A DNA stretch of 45,397 nt from an uncultured Oscillospiraceae bacterium (GTDB lineage Bacteria > Bacillota > Clostridia > Oscillospirales > Oscillospiraceae). The notes beneath the pieces were generated by a model. That model had not been told where the DNA came from, did no database searches, and worked only from the letters and a program-made list of their open reading frames with translations. The DNA is taken from positions 1 through 45,397 of the forward strand of contig CALXEH010000010.1 of assembly GCA_944387285.1 (NCBI GenBank). The letters run 5' to 3'. Below are positions 21,583-29,136 of the stretch, piece after piece (position 1 is the stretch's first letter; each line of letters begins with the position of its first letter). The position numbers and the translations under genes are program-made.

Positions 21583-22862
21583 TGATAAAGATCATGAGGA
21601 GCGGGCAGACCCAGGCGTCGGAGCTGTTTGCGAGGACGGTGTCGGGCAGGGACGTGTCCGGCACGGTGTCGGAGATAATAGCGAACGTGCGCGAGAACGG
21701 GGACAGGGCGCTGTACGAGTACAACGCGAAGTTCGACCGCGCCGAGGGCGTGGCGCTCGAGGTGACGGCGGAGGAGCTGGACGCGGCGGTGAAGGCCGTG
21801 GACCCCGAGTACCTGCGCGTGCTCGAGCGGGCGAGCGCGAATATACGCGCTTTCCACGAGCGGCAGGTGCGGCATGACTACATCCTGACGCGGCCGGACG
21901 GCTCCATGCTGGGGCAGAGGGTCATACCGATGCAGCGCGTGGGGCTGTATATCCCGGGCGGCACGGCGGCGTACCCGTCGTCGCTGCTCATGAACTGCAT
22001 CCCTGCGAAGATAGCGGGCGTGGACGATATAGTCATGACGACGCCGGCGACGGGCGGCGAGGTCAGCCCGGCGATACTGGCGGCGGCGAAGGTCGCGGGC
22101 GTGGACAGGGTGTTCCGCGTCGGCGGCGCCCAGGCCGTGGCCGCCCTGGCCTACGGGACGGAGACGATACCCAGAGTGGACAAGATAGTCGGCCCCGGCA
22201 ACGCCTTCGTGGCCGAGGCGAAGCGCCAGGTCTTCGGCCAGGTGGCGATAGACATGATCGCCGGGCCGAGCGAGATACTCATCGTCGCGGACAAGAGCGC
22301 CGACCCGGCCTGGCTCGCGGCGGACATGCTCTCGCAGGCCGAGCACGACAGGCTCGCCACGGCGATACTCATAACGGACAGCGCGGCACTGGCGGAAAAG
22401 ACGGCGCAGGAGCTGGAGGCCCAGCTCGAGGTGCTGCCCAGGCGCGAGATAGCGGGCGCGTCGGTCGAGGCCAACGGCAAGATAATCGTCACGGACGACC
22501 TCTCGGAGGCGGTGGATATCGCCAACGAGATAGCGCCGGAGCACCTGGAGCTCTGCGTGGAGCAGCCCTTCGACTGGCTGGGCCGGGTACGGAACGCCGG
22601 CTCGGTGTTTTTGGGCCACTACTGCCCGGAGCCGCTGGGCGACTACCTCTCGGGCACGAACCACACGCTGCCGACGATGGGCACGGCGCGGTTTTCGAGC
22701 CCCCTGGGCGTGGACGACTTCGTGAAGCGCAGCTATTTCTCGTACTACACGGCCTCGGGGCTCGAGGACGTCGCGGACGACGTGGCGCTCTTTGCGGACA
22801 CCGAGGGCCTGCACGCGCACGCGGTGTCGGCGACTATCAGGAGGAAGGGGCGGTCTGAGTGA
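21582..22862 (+). CDS. hisD: Histidinol dehydrogenase
   Basis: This 426-residue zinc enzyme oxidises histidinol to histidine in two NAD-dependent steps, the last of the pathway. Motifs: QRVIPMQRVGLYIPGGTAAY, RVGGAQAVAALAYGTETIP, KIVGPGNAFVAEAKR, the SQAEHDRLATAIL segment with zinc/catalytic residues, and SGTNHTLPTMG, which carries the conserved His. ATG 21582 shares one base with the hisG stop (TGATG) and has GGAGG upstream; GTG 21579 is a possible alternative start. The stop overlaps the GTG start of hisC by four bases. Length is normal. Confidence 0.96.
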   Translation: MIKIMRSGQTQASELFARTVSGRDVSGTVSEIIANVRENGDRALYEYNAKFDRAEGVALEVTAEELDAAVKAVDPEYLRVLERASANIRAFHERQVRHDYILTRPDGSMLGQRVIPMQRVGLYIPGGTAAYPSSLLMNCIPAKIAGVDDIVMTTPATGGEVSPAILAAAKVAGVDRVFRVGGAQAVAALAYGTETIPRVDKIVGPGNAFVAEAKRQVFGQVAIDMIAGPSEILIVADKSADPAWLAADMLSQAEHDRLATAILITDSAALAEKTAQELEAQLEVLPRREIAGASVEANGKIIVTDDLSEAVDIANEIAPEHLELCVEQPFDWLGRVRNAGSVFLGHYCPEPLGDYLSGTNHTLPTMGTARFSSPLGVDDFVKRSYFSYYTASGLEDVADDVALFADTEGLHAHAVSATIRRKGRSE

Positions 22863-23914
22863 GCCGGTTCCTGGACAGCAAATTCTCGCAGCTCGCGCCC
22901 TATGTCCCCGGCGAGCAGCCGAAGGACAGGGAGTATATAAAGCTGAACGCGAACGAGTCGCCCTACGCGCCCTCGCCCGCGGTGCTGGAGGCCCTGCGCT
23001 CTGCGCAGTCGGCGGCGCTGAACCTCTACCCGGACGCGGCCTGCCGCGAGCTGGCGGCGCTGGTCGCGGGCCAGTTCGGCCTGGACGAGCGGAACGTGCT
23101 GCTGGCTAACGGCTCGGACGATATTTTGAACTTCTGCTTCCTCGCCTTCTGCGAGCGGGGCGTGGTGTTCCCGGACGTGAGCTACGGCTTCTACGAGGTC
23201 TTCGCCGACCTCTACCACATCGACGCGCTCAGGCCCGCGATGGGCGAGGGGCTTACCATTGACCCGCGCGACTACACGGGCACGGGCCGCTGCGTCGTGA
23301 TAGCTAACCCGAATGCGCAGACGGGCGTGTCCCTGCCGCTCGCGGCGGTGGAGGGCATCGTGAAGGGCAGCCCGGAGAGCGTGGTCGTCGTGGACGAGGC
23401 CTATGTGGACTTCGGCGGCGAGACGGCTGTGCCGCTGGTGTCGAAGTACGAGAACGTGCTGGTCGTGCGCACGTTTTCAAAGTCCGCGTCGCTGGCGGGC
23501 GCGAGATTGGGCTACGCCATAGGGCCGGAGGCGCTCATCGAGGACCTGAAGAAGCTCAAATACTCGACGAACCCCTACAGCGTTAACCGCGTGGCGCTCG
23601 AGGTGGGCGCGGCGGCGATACGGGACTGGGCCTATTACGCGGCGAACTGCCGCCGGATAGCGCTCGAGCGCAGGCGGCTGACGTCGGAGCTTGTAAAGCG
23701 CGGCTTTGAGCTGACGGACTCGAGCGCGAACTTCGTGCTGGCGCGGCCCTGCCTCATCGGCGCGCGCGAGTACATGGAGGCGCTCAAGGCACGGGGCATA
23801 CTCATACGCTACCTCGGCGGCAAGCTCGCCGACTGGGTGCGGATAACGATAGGCACGCCGGAGCAGATGGACGCGCTGCTCGAGGCGACGGACGAGATTC
23901 TGAAAGTGAGCTGA
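22859..23914 (+). CDS. hisC: Histidinol-phosphate aminotransferase
   Basis: This 351-residue PLP enzyme converts imidazole-acetol phosphate and glutamate to histidinol phosphate. Fold-type I features: KLNANESPYAPSPAVLEAL, LLANGSDDILNF, IANPNAQTGVSLPL, VVDEAYVDFGG, and the PLP lysine in VRTFSKSASLAGARLGYAIG. The C-terminal part has SSANFVLAR and ILIRYLGG, then VRITIGTPEQ. The start is GTG 22859, overlapping hisD by four bases (GTGA), with AGGAAGGGG upstream. It could also act on aromatic substrates, as many HisC proteins do, but its place in the complete operon makes the histidine role most likely. Confidence 0.95.
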   Translation: MSRFLDSKFSQLAPYVPGEQPKDREYIKLNANESPYAPSPAVLEALRSAQSAALNLYPDAACRELAALVAGQFGLDERNVLLANGSDDILNFCFLAFCERGVVFPDVSYGFYEVFADLYHIDALRPAMGEGLTIDPRDYTGTGRCVVIANPNAQTGVSLPLAAVEGIVKGSPESVVVVDEAYVDFGGETAVPLVSKYENVLVVRTFSKSASLAGARLGYAIGPEALIEDLKKLKYSTNPYSVNRVALEVGAAAIRDWAYYAANCRRIALERRRLTSELVKRGFELTDSSANFVLARPCLIGAREYMEALKARGILIRYLGGKLADWVRITIGTPEQMDALLEATDEILKVS

Positions 23915-23918
23915 GACG

Positions 23919-24497
23919 ATGAGACGCAGTGAGGTAAAACGCGAGACGGCCGAGACGAGGGTGGAGCTCTCGCTCGAGCTGGACGGCACGGGCGCGGCTG
24001 ATATCAGGACGGGCGTCGGCTTTCTCGACCACATGCTGACGCTGCTGGCGCTGCACGGCGGCTTTGACCTGGCGGTGAGCTGCAAGGGCGACCTCGAGGT
24101 GGACGCGCACCACAGCGTGGAGGACATCGGCCTGTGCCTGGGCGCGGCAATCGCGCAGGCGCTGGGCAAAAAGCGCGGCATCAACCGCTACGGCGACATC
24201 ATCCTGCCCATGGACGAGGCGCTCATCCTCTGCGCGGTCGACCTCTCGGGCAGGCCCTGCCTGCGGTATACGGCGGAGATACCCTCGGAGAAGGTGGGTG
24301 ACTTCGACACGGAGCTCGCGCGGGAGTTTTTCCAGGCCGTGGCGAACACTGGGCTCATGACGCTGCACATAAGGCAGCTGGACGGCATAAACTCGCACCA
24401 CATCATAGAGGGCATGTTCAAGGCCTTTGGCCGCGCCCTGCGCGAGGCCGTGACGGTGAGGGGCGAGGCCCTGCCCTCGACGAAGGGGGTGCTCTGA
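23919..24497 (+). CDS. hisB: Imidazoleglycerol-phosphate dehydratase
   Basis: This 192-residue manganese enzyme removes water from imidazole glycerol phosphate. The repeated half-domains are visible: GVGFLDHMLTLLALHGGFDL and DAHHSVEDIGLCLG in the first half, NSHHIIEGMFKAFGRAL in the second, with the paired His/Glu metal ligands. It is the monofunctional form with no histidinol-phosphatase domain, so the phosphatase (HisN/HisK type) must be encoded elsewhere; none is seen in this window. The ATG start follows hisC after four bases and has only a weak ribosome site, so translation probably depends on hisC. The stop shares one base with hisH. Confidence 0.96.
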   Translation: MRRSEVKRETAETRVELSLELDGTGAADIRTGVGFLDHMLTLLALHGGFDLAVSCKGDLEVDAHHSVEDIGLCLGAAIAQALGKKRGINRYGDIILPMDEALILCAVDLSGRPCLRYTAEIPSEKVGDFDTELAREFFQAVANTGLMTLHIRQLDGINSHHIIEGMFKAFGRALREAVTVRGEALPSTKGVL

Positions 24498-25111
24498 TGA
24501 CGGCGATAATCGACTACGGCGTGGGCAACCTGTTCTCGCTCCGTTCGTCCTTCGCGGCGATAGGCGAGCAGGCGGAGGTGACGGGCGACGCGGCGAAGAT
24601 TGCTGACGCCGACCGGGTCATCCTGCCCGGCGTGGGCGCTTTTGCGGATGCGTATGAAAAATTATGCCAAAGCGGCATGGACGAGGCCCTGCGCCGCGCG
24701 GCAGCGAGCGGCAAGCCGGTCATGGGCATCTGCCTGGGCATGCAGCTGCTGTTCGAGCGCAGCTTCGAGTACGGCGAGTACCCCGGCCTGGGCCTGTTGA
24801 AGGGCGAGGTAGTGGGCATGGAGGGCCGAATAGGTCCTGGTCTGCCCATACCCCACATAGGCTGGAACGCGCTGAACATCAAGCGCCCGGGCGGCGTGCT
24901 CAAATATGTGAACGAGGGCGACTGCGTCTATTTCGTGCACAGCTACTACGCCGCGGGCTGTGAGGACAGCCTCACGGCCACGACGGACTACGGCCTCGAG
25001 CTGACCGCCTCGGTGCAGCGCGGAAACCTCTACGGCTGCCAGTTCCACCCGGAAAAGAGCGGCAAGGTCGGGCTCTCGATACTCAGGGCCTTCTGCGAAT
25101 TGGAGGGCTGA
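24497..25111 (+). CDS. hisH: Imidazole glycerol phosphate synthase, glutaminase subunit
   Basis: This 204-residue class I glutamine amidotransferase supplies ammonia to HisF. The catalytic triad is clear: Cys in VMGICLGMQLLFERS and His/Glu in CQFHPEKSG; the N-terminus AIIDYGVGNLFSLRS and the PHIGWN motif are typical of HisH. The start ATG overlaps the hisB stop by one base (TGATG). It sits two genes before hisF, with hisA between, the common H-A-F order. Confidence 0.96.
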   Translation: MTAIIDYGVGNLFSLRSSFAAIGEQAEVTGDAAKIADADRVILPGVGAFADAYEKLCQSGMDEALRRAAASGKPVMGICLGMQLLFERSFEYGEYPGLGLLKGEVVGMEGRIGPGLPIPHIGWNALNIKRPGGVLKYVNEGDCVYFVHSYYAAGCEDSLTATTDYGLELTASVQRGNLYGCQFHPEKSGKVGLSILRAFCELEG

Positions 25112-25114
25112 GCG

Positions 25115-25828
25115 ATGCTGATTTTCCCGGCGATAGACCTGTACGAGGGCAGGGCCGTGCGGCTGTACAAGGGCGACTACGCTCAGATGACGGTGTACAG
25201 TGACGACCCGGTTTCCGTGGCGCGGGACTTCAAGGCCCAGGGCGCGGCGCAGATGCACACCGTAGACCTCGAGGGCGCGCGCGACGGCGGCACGCCGAAT
25301 CTGGGCACCATCGAGCGGATAGTCGCAGAGACGGGCCTGTTCGTCGAGTGCGGCGGCGGCCTGCGCGACATGGCGGCGATAGAGCGGGCCTTTGCGGCGG
25401 GCGTGGGCCGGGTGATACTCGGCACCGCGGCGGTGAGCGACGAGCGGCTGCTGGGTGAGTCGGTGCAGAGATACGGCGCGAAGATCGCCGTCGGCGCCGA
25501 CCTGCGCGACGGCAGGGTCGCCATCCGCGGCTGGCGCGAGGACTCGGGCCTGACGGCGGAGGATTTCCTGCGCAGGATAGAGGCCCTGGGCGTGCGGACG
25601 GTCATCTGCACGGATATTTCCCGGGATGGGGCCATGCGCGGCGCGAACGCGGAGCTTTACGAGCGGCTGCAGCGCGAATTCGGGCTGGAGCTCATCGCCT
25701 CGGGCGGCGTCTCGAGCATGGAGGACGTGCGCCGGCTGCGGGCGCTGGGCCTGTACGGGGCGATAATCGGCAAGGCATACTACACCGGGGACATAGCGCT
25801 CCGGGACGCGGTGGAGGCGGCAAGATGA
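25115..25828 (+). CDS. hisA: Phosphoribosylformimino-5-aminoimidazole carboxamide ribotide isomerase
   Basis: This 237-residue TIM barrel opens the ProFAR ribose by an Amadori rearrangement. The two catalytic aspartates lie in FPAIDLYEGRAVRLYKGDY and ICTDISRDGAMRGAN, and the phosphate-binding ends of the barrel are seen at ECGGGLRD and ASGGVSSMEDV. The start has GGAGG eight bases upstream and follows hisH after three bases; the stop overlaps hisF by ATGA. Nothing suggests the double-specificity PriA form, since a separate trp gene context is absent here. Confidence 0.95.
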   Translation: MLIFPAIDLYEGRAVRLYKGDYAQMTVYSDDPVSVARDFKAQGAAQMHTVDLEGARDGGTPNLGTIERIVAETGLFVECGGGLRDMAAIERAFAAGVGRVILGTAAVSDERLLGESVQRYGAKIAVGADLRDGRVAIRGWREDSGLTAEDFLRRIEALGVRTVICTDISRDGAMRGANAELYERLQREFGLELIASGGVSSMEDVRRLRALGLYGAIIGKAYYTGDIALRDAVEAAR

Positions 25829-26583
25829 TAACAAAGCGGATAATCCCCTGCCTCGACGTGAAGGACGGCAGGGTGGTCAAGGGCGTGAACTTCCTCGGCC
25901 TGCGGGACGTGAACTCGCCGGTAGAGCTGGCCTCGTACTACTCCGACTGCGGCGCGGACGAGCTGGTGTTCTACGACATCACGGCCTCGGCGGAGGGCAG
26001 GGGGCTCTTCACGGGCATACTGCGCGAGGTGGCGTCTACTATATTTATACCTCTCACCGTGGGCGGCGGCATCTCGAGTTTGGAGGACTTTGACCGCGTG
26101 CTCAAGTGCGGCGCGGACAAGGTGAGCGTGAACTCGGGCGCGATACGCGACCCCGAGCTGGTGAAGAAGGCGGCCTGGCGCTATGGCGACCAGTGCGTGG
26201 TGCTCTCGGCGGACATAAAGCGCGTGGACGGGCAGTTTCGCGTGTTCGCGCGTGGCGGGCGCGACGACACGGGCATCGAGGCCATCGGCTGGATTAAGCG
26301 CTGCGTCTCGATGGGCGCGGGCGAGGTGGTGGTGAACTCCATCGACACGGACGGCGTCAAGGGCGGCTTCGACCTGCCGATGCTCGAGGCGGTGTGCGAG
26401 GCGGTGAGGGTACCGGTCATCGCCTCTGGCGGCGCGGGCTGCGCGGCGGACTTCACGGAGCTGTTCCGGAAGGTGCCGGAGGTGAGCGCGGGCCTGGCCG
26501 CGTCCATCTTCCACTTCGGCGAGGTAAAAATACCGCAGCTCAAGGCGGAACTGCGGCAAAACGGGATAAATGTGAGGCTGTAA
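25825..26583 (+). CDS. hisF: Imidazole glycerol phosphate synthase, cyclase subunit
   Basis: This 252-residue TIM barrel uses ammonia from HisH to close the imidazole ring, releasing AICAR to purine synthesis. The two catalytic aspartates lie in RIIPCLDVKDGRVVKG and NSIDTDGVKGGFDLPM. PLTVGGGISSLEDFD and ASGGAGCAADF are the phosphate-binding turns. The start overlaps hisA (ATGA); the stop is one base from the hisI start. Length is normal for the family. Confidence 0.96.
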   Translation: MITKRIIPCLDVKDGRVVKGVNFLGLRDVNSPVELASYYSDCGADELVFYDITASAEGRGLFTGILREVASTIFIPLTVGGGISSLEDFDRVLKCGADKVSVNSGAIRDPELVKKAAWRYGDQCVVLSADIKRVDGQFRVFARGGRDDTGIEAIGWIKRCVSMGAGEVVVNSIDTDGVKGGFDLPMLEAVCEAVRVPVIASGGAGCAADFTELFRKVPEVSAGLAASIFHFGEVKIPQLKAELRQNGINVRL

Positions 26584-26584
26584 C

Positions 26585-27229
26585 ATGGACTTGGACAAAC
26601 TGAAATTCGACGATCGGGGCCTCATCCCCGCCATCGTCGTGGACGCGGAGGACAAAAAAGTGCTCACCCTGGCCTACATGAACCGGGAGAGCCTTGAGAT
26701 ATCGATGCGCGAGGGGCGCACCTGCTTTTGGAGCCGGAGCCGTCAGGAGCTCTGGCGCAAGGGCGAGACGAGCGGCAACGTGCAGCGCATCGTGTCTATA
26801 ACGGCGGACTGCGACCTGGACGCGCTCGTCGTCAAGGTCGAGAAGGCGGGCCCGGCCTGCCACACGGGCGCGGAAAGCTGCTTTTTCAACCCCGTGTACG
26901 AGAGCGGCGAGCTCTCGGAGTTCTCGCTCGAGGGCCTGTATGAGCTGCTCGAGGGCAGGAAAAAAGAGCTGCCGGAGGGCAGCTACACGACCTACCTGTT
27001 CCAGAAGGGCCTGGACAAGATACTCAAGAAGGTAGGGGAGGAGTCCACCGAGGTCATAATCGCGGGCCACGCGCGCGACCGGCGCGAGACGGTGTATGAG
27101 ATAGCCGACCTGGCCTATCATGTGCTGGTGCTGATGGTGGAGCTGGGCATAGCTCCGGACGAGGTGCGGCGGGAGCTGGCCTCGCGGCACGTCATAGACC
27201 ACAAGGTCAAGCAGGAAAAGATGACCTGA
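26585..27229 (+). CDS. hisI: Bifunctional phosphoribosyl-AMP cyclohydrolase / phosphoribosyl-ATP pyrophosphatase
   Basis: This 214-residue fusion (HisIE) does steps two and three of the pathway. The cyclohydrolase half (1 to about 110) has LTLAYMNRESLE, TCFWSRSRQELWRKGETSGN and the zinc/magnesium site TADCDLDALVV with KAGPACHTG. The pyrophosphatase half (about 118-205) has LYELLEGRKKEL, KILKKVGEESTEVIIAG and the helical EIADLAYHVLVLMVE, the MazG-like motif. It ends the operon; a long terminator hairpin begins 14 bases later. The only enzyme activity missing for a full pathway is histidinol phosphatase. Confidence 0.95.
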   Translation: MDLDKLKFDDRGLIPAIVVDAEDKKVLTLAYMNRESLEISMREGRTCFWSRSRQELWRKGETSGNVQRIVSITADCDLDALVVKVEKAGPACHTGAESCFFNPVYESGELSEFSLEGLYELLEGRKKELPEGSYTTYLFQKGLDKILKKVGEESTEVIIAGHARDRRETVYEIADLAYHVLVLMVELGIAPDEVRRELASRHVIDHKVKQEKMT

Positions 27230-27243
27230 CCCCGGAATACAAG

Positions 27244-27289
27244 AAAAGACAGGGCTTACCGGAACGTGCCGGCAGGCTCTGTCTTTTTT
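27244..27289. terminator. his operon terminator
   Basis: Long imperfect hairpin, with AAGACAG pairing CTGTCTT outside and CCGG/CCGG inside, A-rich on the left and six Ts on the right; it can also serve the convergent AbrB gene. Confidence 0.85.
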
Positions 27290-27310
27290 CTTGCCGCTCC
27301 TCCTCGGGGC

Positions 27311-27556
27311 TCAGACCTTCTCTTCAAGCATCCTGATGCAGTCAGAGCAGACATTCTTTCCCCTGTAGGAGACGATGTCCTTCGCGCTGTCGCAGAAGAT
27401 GCAGGCGGGCTGATACTTCCTGAGAATGATAGCGTCACCCTCGATGTAGATCTCCATCGAGTCCTTTTCGGCTATATCGAGCGTCCTTCTCAGTTCGATG
27501 GGCAGCACGATGCGGCCGAGTTCGTCCACTTTCCTTACGATGCCTGTTGATTTCAT
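27311..27556 (-). CDS. AbrB/SpoVT-family transition-state regulator with Cys4 tail
   Basis: This 81-residue DNA-binding protein has the swapped-hairpin AbrB domain at 1-47 (GIVRKVDELGRIVLPIELRRTLDI, quoted here as its key run RKVDELGRIVLPIELRR). A C-terminal zinc-ribbon-like tail follows: C52-x2-C55 and C70-x2-C73. Clostridial AbrB proteins often have this extra Cys4 part. They bind A/T-rich promoter DNA and repress stationary-phase and sporulation genes in growing cells. The start is ATG 27556, with GGAGGG about six bases upstream. The gene diverges from spmAB and has a near-perfect promoter and two identical 16-base repeats in its leader, so autoregulation or control of spmAB is plausible but unproven. 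Confidence 0.9.
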   Translation of the reverse strand: MKSTGIVRKVDELGRIVLPIELRRTLDIAEKDSMEIYIEGDAIILRKYQPACIFCDSAKDIVSYRGKNVCSDCIRMLEEKV

Positions 27557-27576
27557 TTTATTCCCTCCAAATCTGC

Positions 27577-27592
27577 CGTGTCCAGTTAACGG
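27577..27592. repeat. 16-bp direct repeat, copy 1 (abrB leader)
   Basis: CGTGTCCAGTTAACGG, identical to the copy at 27656-27671. It lies about 20 bases upstream of the abrB start codon. It contains GTTAAC, a 6-bp palindrome. Confidence 0.85.
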
Positions 27593-27655
27593 AACCGCAA
27601 TTACATATGTAGTCGGCGGCATATACCAGATTTCATATATAATTATTTTGAGCAT

Positions 27656-27671
27656 CGTGTCCAGTTAACGG
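27656..27671. repeat. 16-bp direct repeat, copy 2 (at abrB transcription start)
   Basis: Identical to 27577-27592, 79 bases apart. It begins just after the predicted start of abrB transcription, so a protein bound here would block initiation. Confidence 0.85.
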
Positions 27672-27679
27672 CACAATTC

Positions 27680-27708
27680 ATTATATATGACATTAGGCAT
27701 AAAGTCAA
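27680..27708 (-). promoter_or_regulatory. Strong abrB promoter
   Basis: Minus strand TTGACT (27708-27703), 17-base spacer, perfect TATAAT (27685-27680). Transcription would start near 27673, giving a leader of about 115 bases that includes both 16-bp repeats. Confidence 0.75.
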
Positions 27709-27779
27709 CAAGGCAGGAATAAATATTCATGAATAAATCTTGAAATTTCCAAGGCTCAAATTTGGGAGGAATGAACAAT

Positions 27780-28358
27780 ATGTCTAAAATGTGGACAGCT
27801 GCGCTGGTAATTGCGGTAATTTTCGGCGCTGCGACGGGCCGCGGGCGTGAAACCGGGCTGGCGGCCTTTGAGGGTGCGGGCGCGGCGGTGAAGGTGATAC
27901 TCGAGACGGGCGGGCTGATCTGTCTCTGGTCAGGCGTGATGGAGCTGCTGCGGCGCTCGGGCGTGACGGCGGGGCTGTCGCGGCTGCTGAAGCCGGTTTT
28001 GGGCCGGCTGTTCCCGCGGGCCTCGCGCGACGGCGCGACGATGGACGCGCTGTGCTCGAACGTGTCGGCGAACCTGCTGGGCCTGGGCAACGCGGCGACG
28101 CCGATGGGCATAAAGGCGGCGCTGGGCATGGCGCGGCTGACTGACACGCCGGGCACGGCGAGCCGCGAGCTCTGCCTGCTGGTGGTGCTGAACACGGCCT
28201 CGATACAGCTGCTGCCGACGACGGCGGCGGCCCTGCGCGCGGGCGCGGGCGCGGCCTCGCCCTTTGACATACTGCCCGCGGTCTGGCTGAGTTCGGCGGC
28301 CTCGGTGACGGTGGGGCTGACGGCCTGCGCGCTGTTTTCGAGGCTGGCGCGCAGATGA
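27780..28358 (+). CDS. spmA: Spore maturation protein A
   Basis: This 192-residue membrane protein of the nucleoside-recognition/Gate family works with SpmB in dehydrating the spore core. The family run NVSANLLGLGNAATPMGIKA is present at about 92-111, with hydrophobic segments near the N-terminus, around 40-60, at about 130-150 and at the C-terminus. The start is ATG 27780 with GGGAGG about ten bases upstream; ATG 27771 touches the ribosome site and is unlikely. It overlaps spmB by ATGA. No clear sigma-A promoter precedes it, consistent with a sporulation sigma factor, though I could not define a sigma-G or sigma-E box. A 12-bp palindrome (TATTCATGAATA, 27724-27735) lies upstream. Confidence 0.9.
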   Translation: MSKMWTAALVIAVIFGAATGRGRETGLAAFEGAGAAVKVILETGGLICLWSGVMELLRRSGVTAGLSRLLKPVLGRLFPRASRDGATMDALCSNVSANLLGLGNAATPMGIKAALGMARLTDTPGTASRELCLLVVLNTASIQLLPTTAAALRAGAGAASPFDILPAVWLSSAASVTVGLTACALFSRLARR

Positions 28359-28879
28359 GCGCGGCGGCGGACATGGCCGCGGCCGTCATCATCGCGGCCG
28401 CGGCGCTCTGGGGCGCTTTGAGGGGCACGGACGTCTTCGGCGCCATGCTGGACGGCATCCGTGAGGGCTTTTCGACCCTGCTGCGCATCCTGCCCTCGCT
28501 GATAGCGCTGCTGACGGCGGTGTACATGCTCCGGGCCTCGGGCGCGCTGGAGGCCCTGACCGGCCTGCTCGCGCCGGTGCTGGAGCTGCTGGGCATCCCG
28601 CCCGAGACCGCGCCGCTGATGCTGCTGCGGCCCGTGTCAGGCTCCGGCGCCCTCGCCGTCGCCTCGGAACTCATCAGCTCCTGCGGCCCGGACAGCACCG
28701 TCGGCCGCACCGCCGCCGTCATGCTCGGCTCGACCGAGACGACCTTCTACGTCATAGCCGTCTACTTCGGCGCGGCCAAAATCAAAAATACCCGCTGGGC
28801 CGTGCCCGCGGCGCTGCTCGCCGACCTCACGGGCTTCGTGGCCTCCGCCCTCTGCGTGCGCCTGTTCTTCGGCGGCTGA
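28355..28879 (+). CDS. spmB: Spore maturation protein B
   Basis: This 174-residue membrane protein is the partner of SpmA and has the same Gate fold. Family features: RGTDVFGAMLDGIREGFSTL, LPSLIALLTAVYMLRASGAL, PLMLLRPVSGSGALAVASEL, and the end SAMLGSTETTFYVIAVYFGA-like run (here MLGSTETTFYVIAVYFGAA). At least four hydrophobic segments are seen. The start overlaps spmA by four bases. In Bacillus, spmA/spmB mutants make spores with more core water and lower heat resistance. The presence of both genes is one of the clearer signs that this organism sporulates. Confidence 0.92.
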   Translation: MSAAADMAAAVIIAAAALWGALRGTDVFGAMLDGIREGFSTLLRILPSLIALLTAVYMLRASGALEALTGLLAPVLELLGIPPETAPLMLLRPVSGSGALAVASELISSCGPDSTVGRTAAVMLGSTETTFYVIAVYFGAAKIKNTRWAVPAALLADLTGFVASALCVRLFFGG

Positions 28880-28914
28880 ATAAACAATATTTTAACGAAT
28901 TTTGCGAAAAATCC

Positions 28915-28943
28915 TTTACAAAACCCTTAACTTGTGATAATCT
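28915..28943 (+). promoter_or_regulatory. Candidate promoter of a small RNA
   Basis: TTTACA (28915-28920), 17 bases, TAATCT (28938-28943), within the 257 bases between spmB and argS. No open reading frame follows. Confidence 0.4.
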
Positions 28944-28948
28944 ATAGT

Positions 28949-29035
28949 CGCATTGTTAAATGCTTGACATTTTTAATGCGATCTCTTCACCTTTTCTCTC
29001 TCCCCAAAAAAGGCGCCCGCGAGGGCGCTTTTTTT
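28949..29035 (+). ncRNA. Candidate small non-coding RNA with CU-rich loop
   Basis: Between a promoter-like element and an intrinsic terminator lies a stretch of about 87 bases without coding potential. A 5' stem (TCGCATT 28948-28954 with AATGCGA 28975-28981) is followed by a nearly pure pyrimidine stretch (28982-29005, ending TCTCTCCCC) and then the terminator hairpin. Such C/U-rich single-stranded parts with a UCCC motif are typical of Gram-positive small RNAs that pair with ribosome-binding sites. It might instead be only the trailer of spmAB. Confidence 0.35.
29012..29035. terminator. Bidirectional terminator
   Basis: GCGCCC (29013-29018), GCGA loop, GGGCGC (29023-29028), seven Ts on the right and six As on the left. 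It ends spmAB and/or the small-RNA candidate and can stop leftward argS transcripts. Confidence 0.85.
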
Positions 29036-29064
29036 GCGTCCGGCGGGCGGCTGAGGCATGGGAA

Positions 29065-29102
29065 GCGGCCGGGCGCCTCCTGGTAGGAAGGCGTCCGGCC
29101 GC
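29065..29102. terminator. Long hairpin downstream of argS
   Basis: A 17-18-bp arm pair (29065-29081 with 29085-29102), one bulge and one G-T pair. Neither strand has a good T run, so it may protect or pause the argS transcript; the terminator proper is at 29012-29035. Confidence 0.5.
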
Positions 29103-29136
29103 GGCTGGAAGCTCGGATAAATATTCAGAGCTGCGC

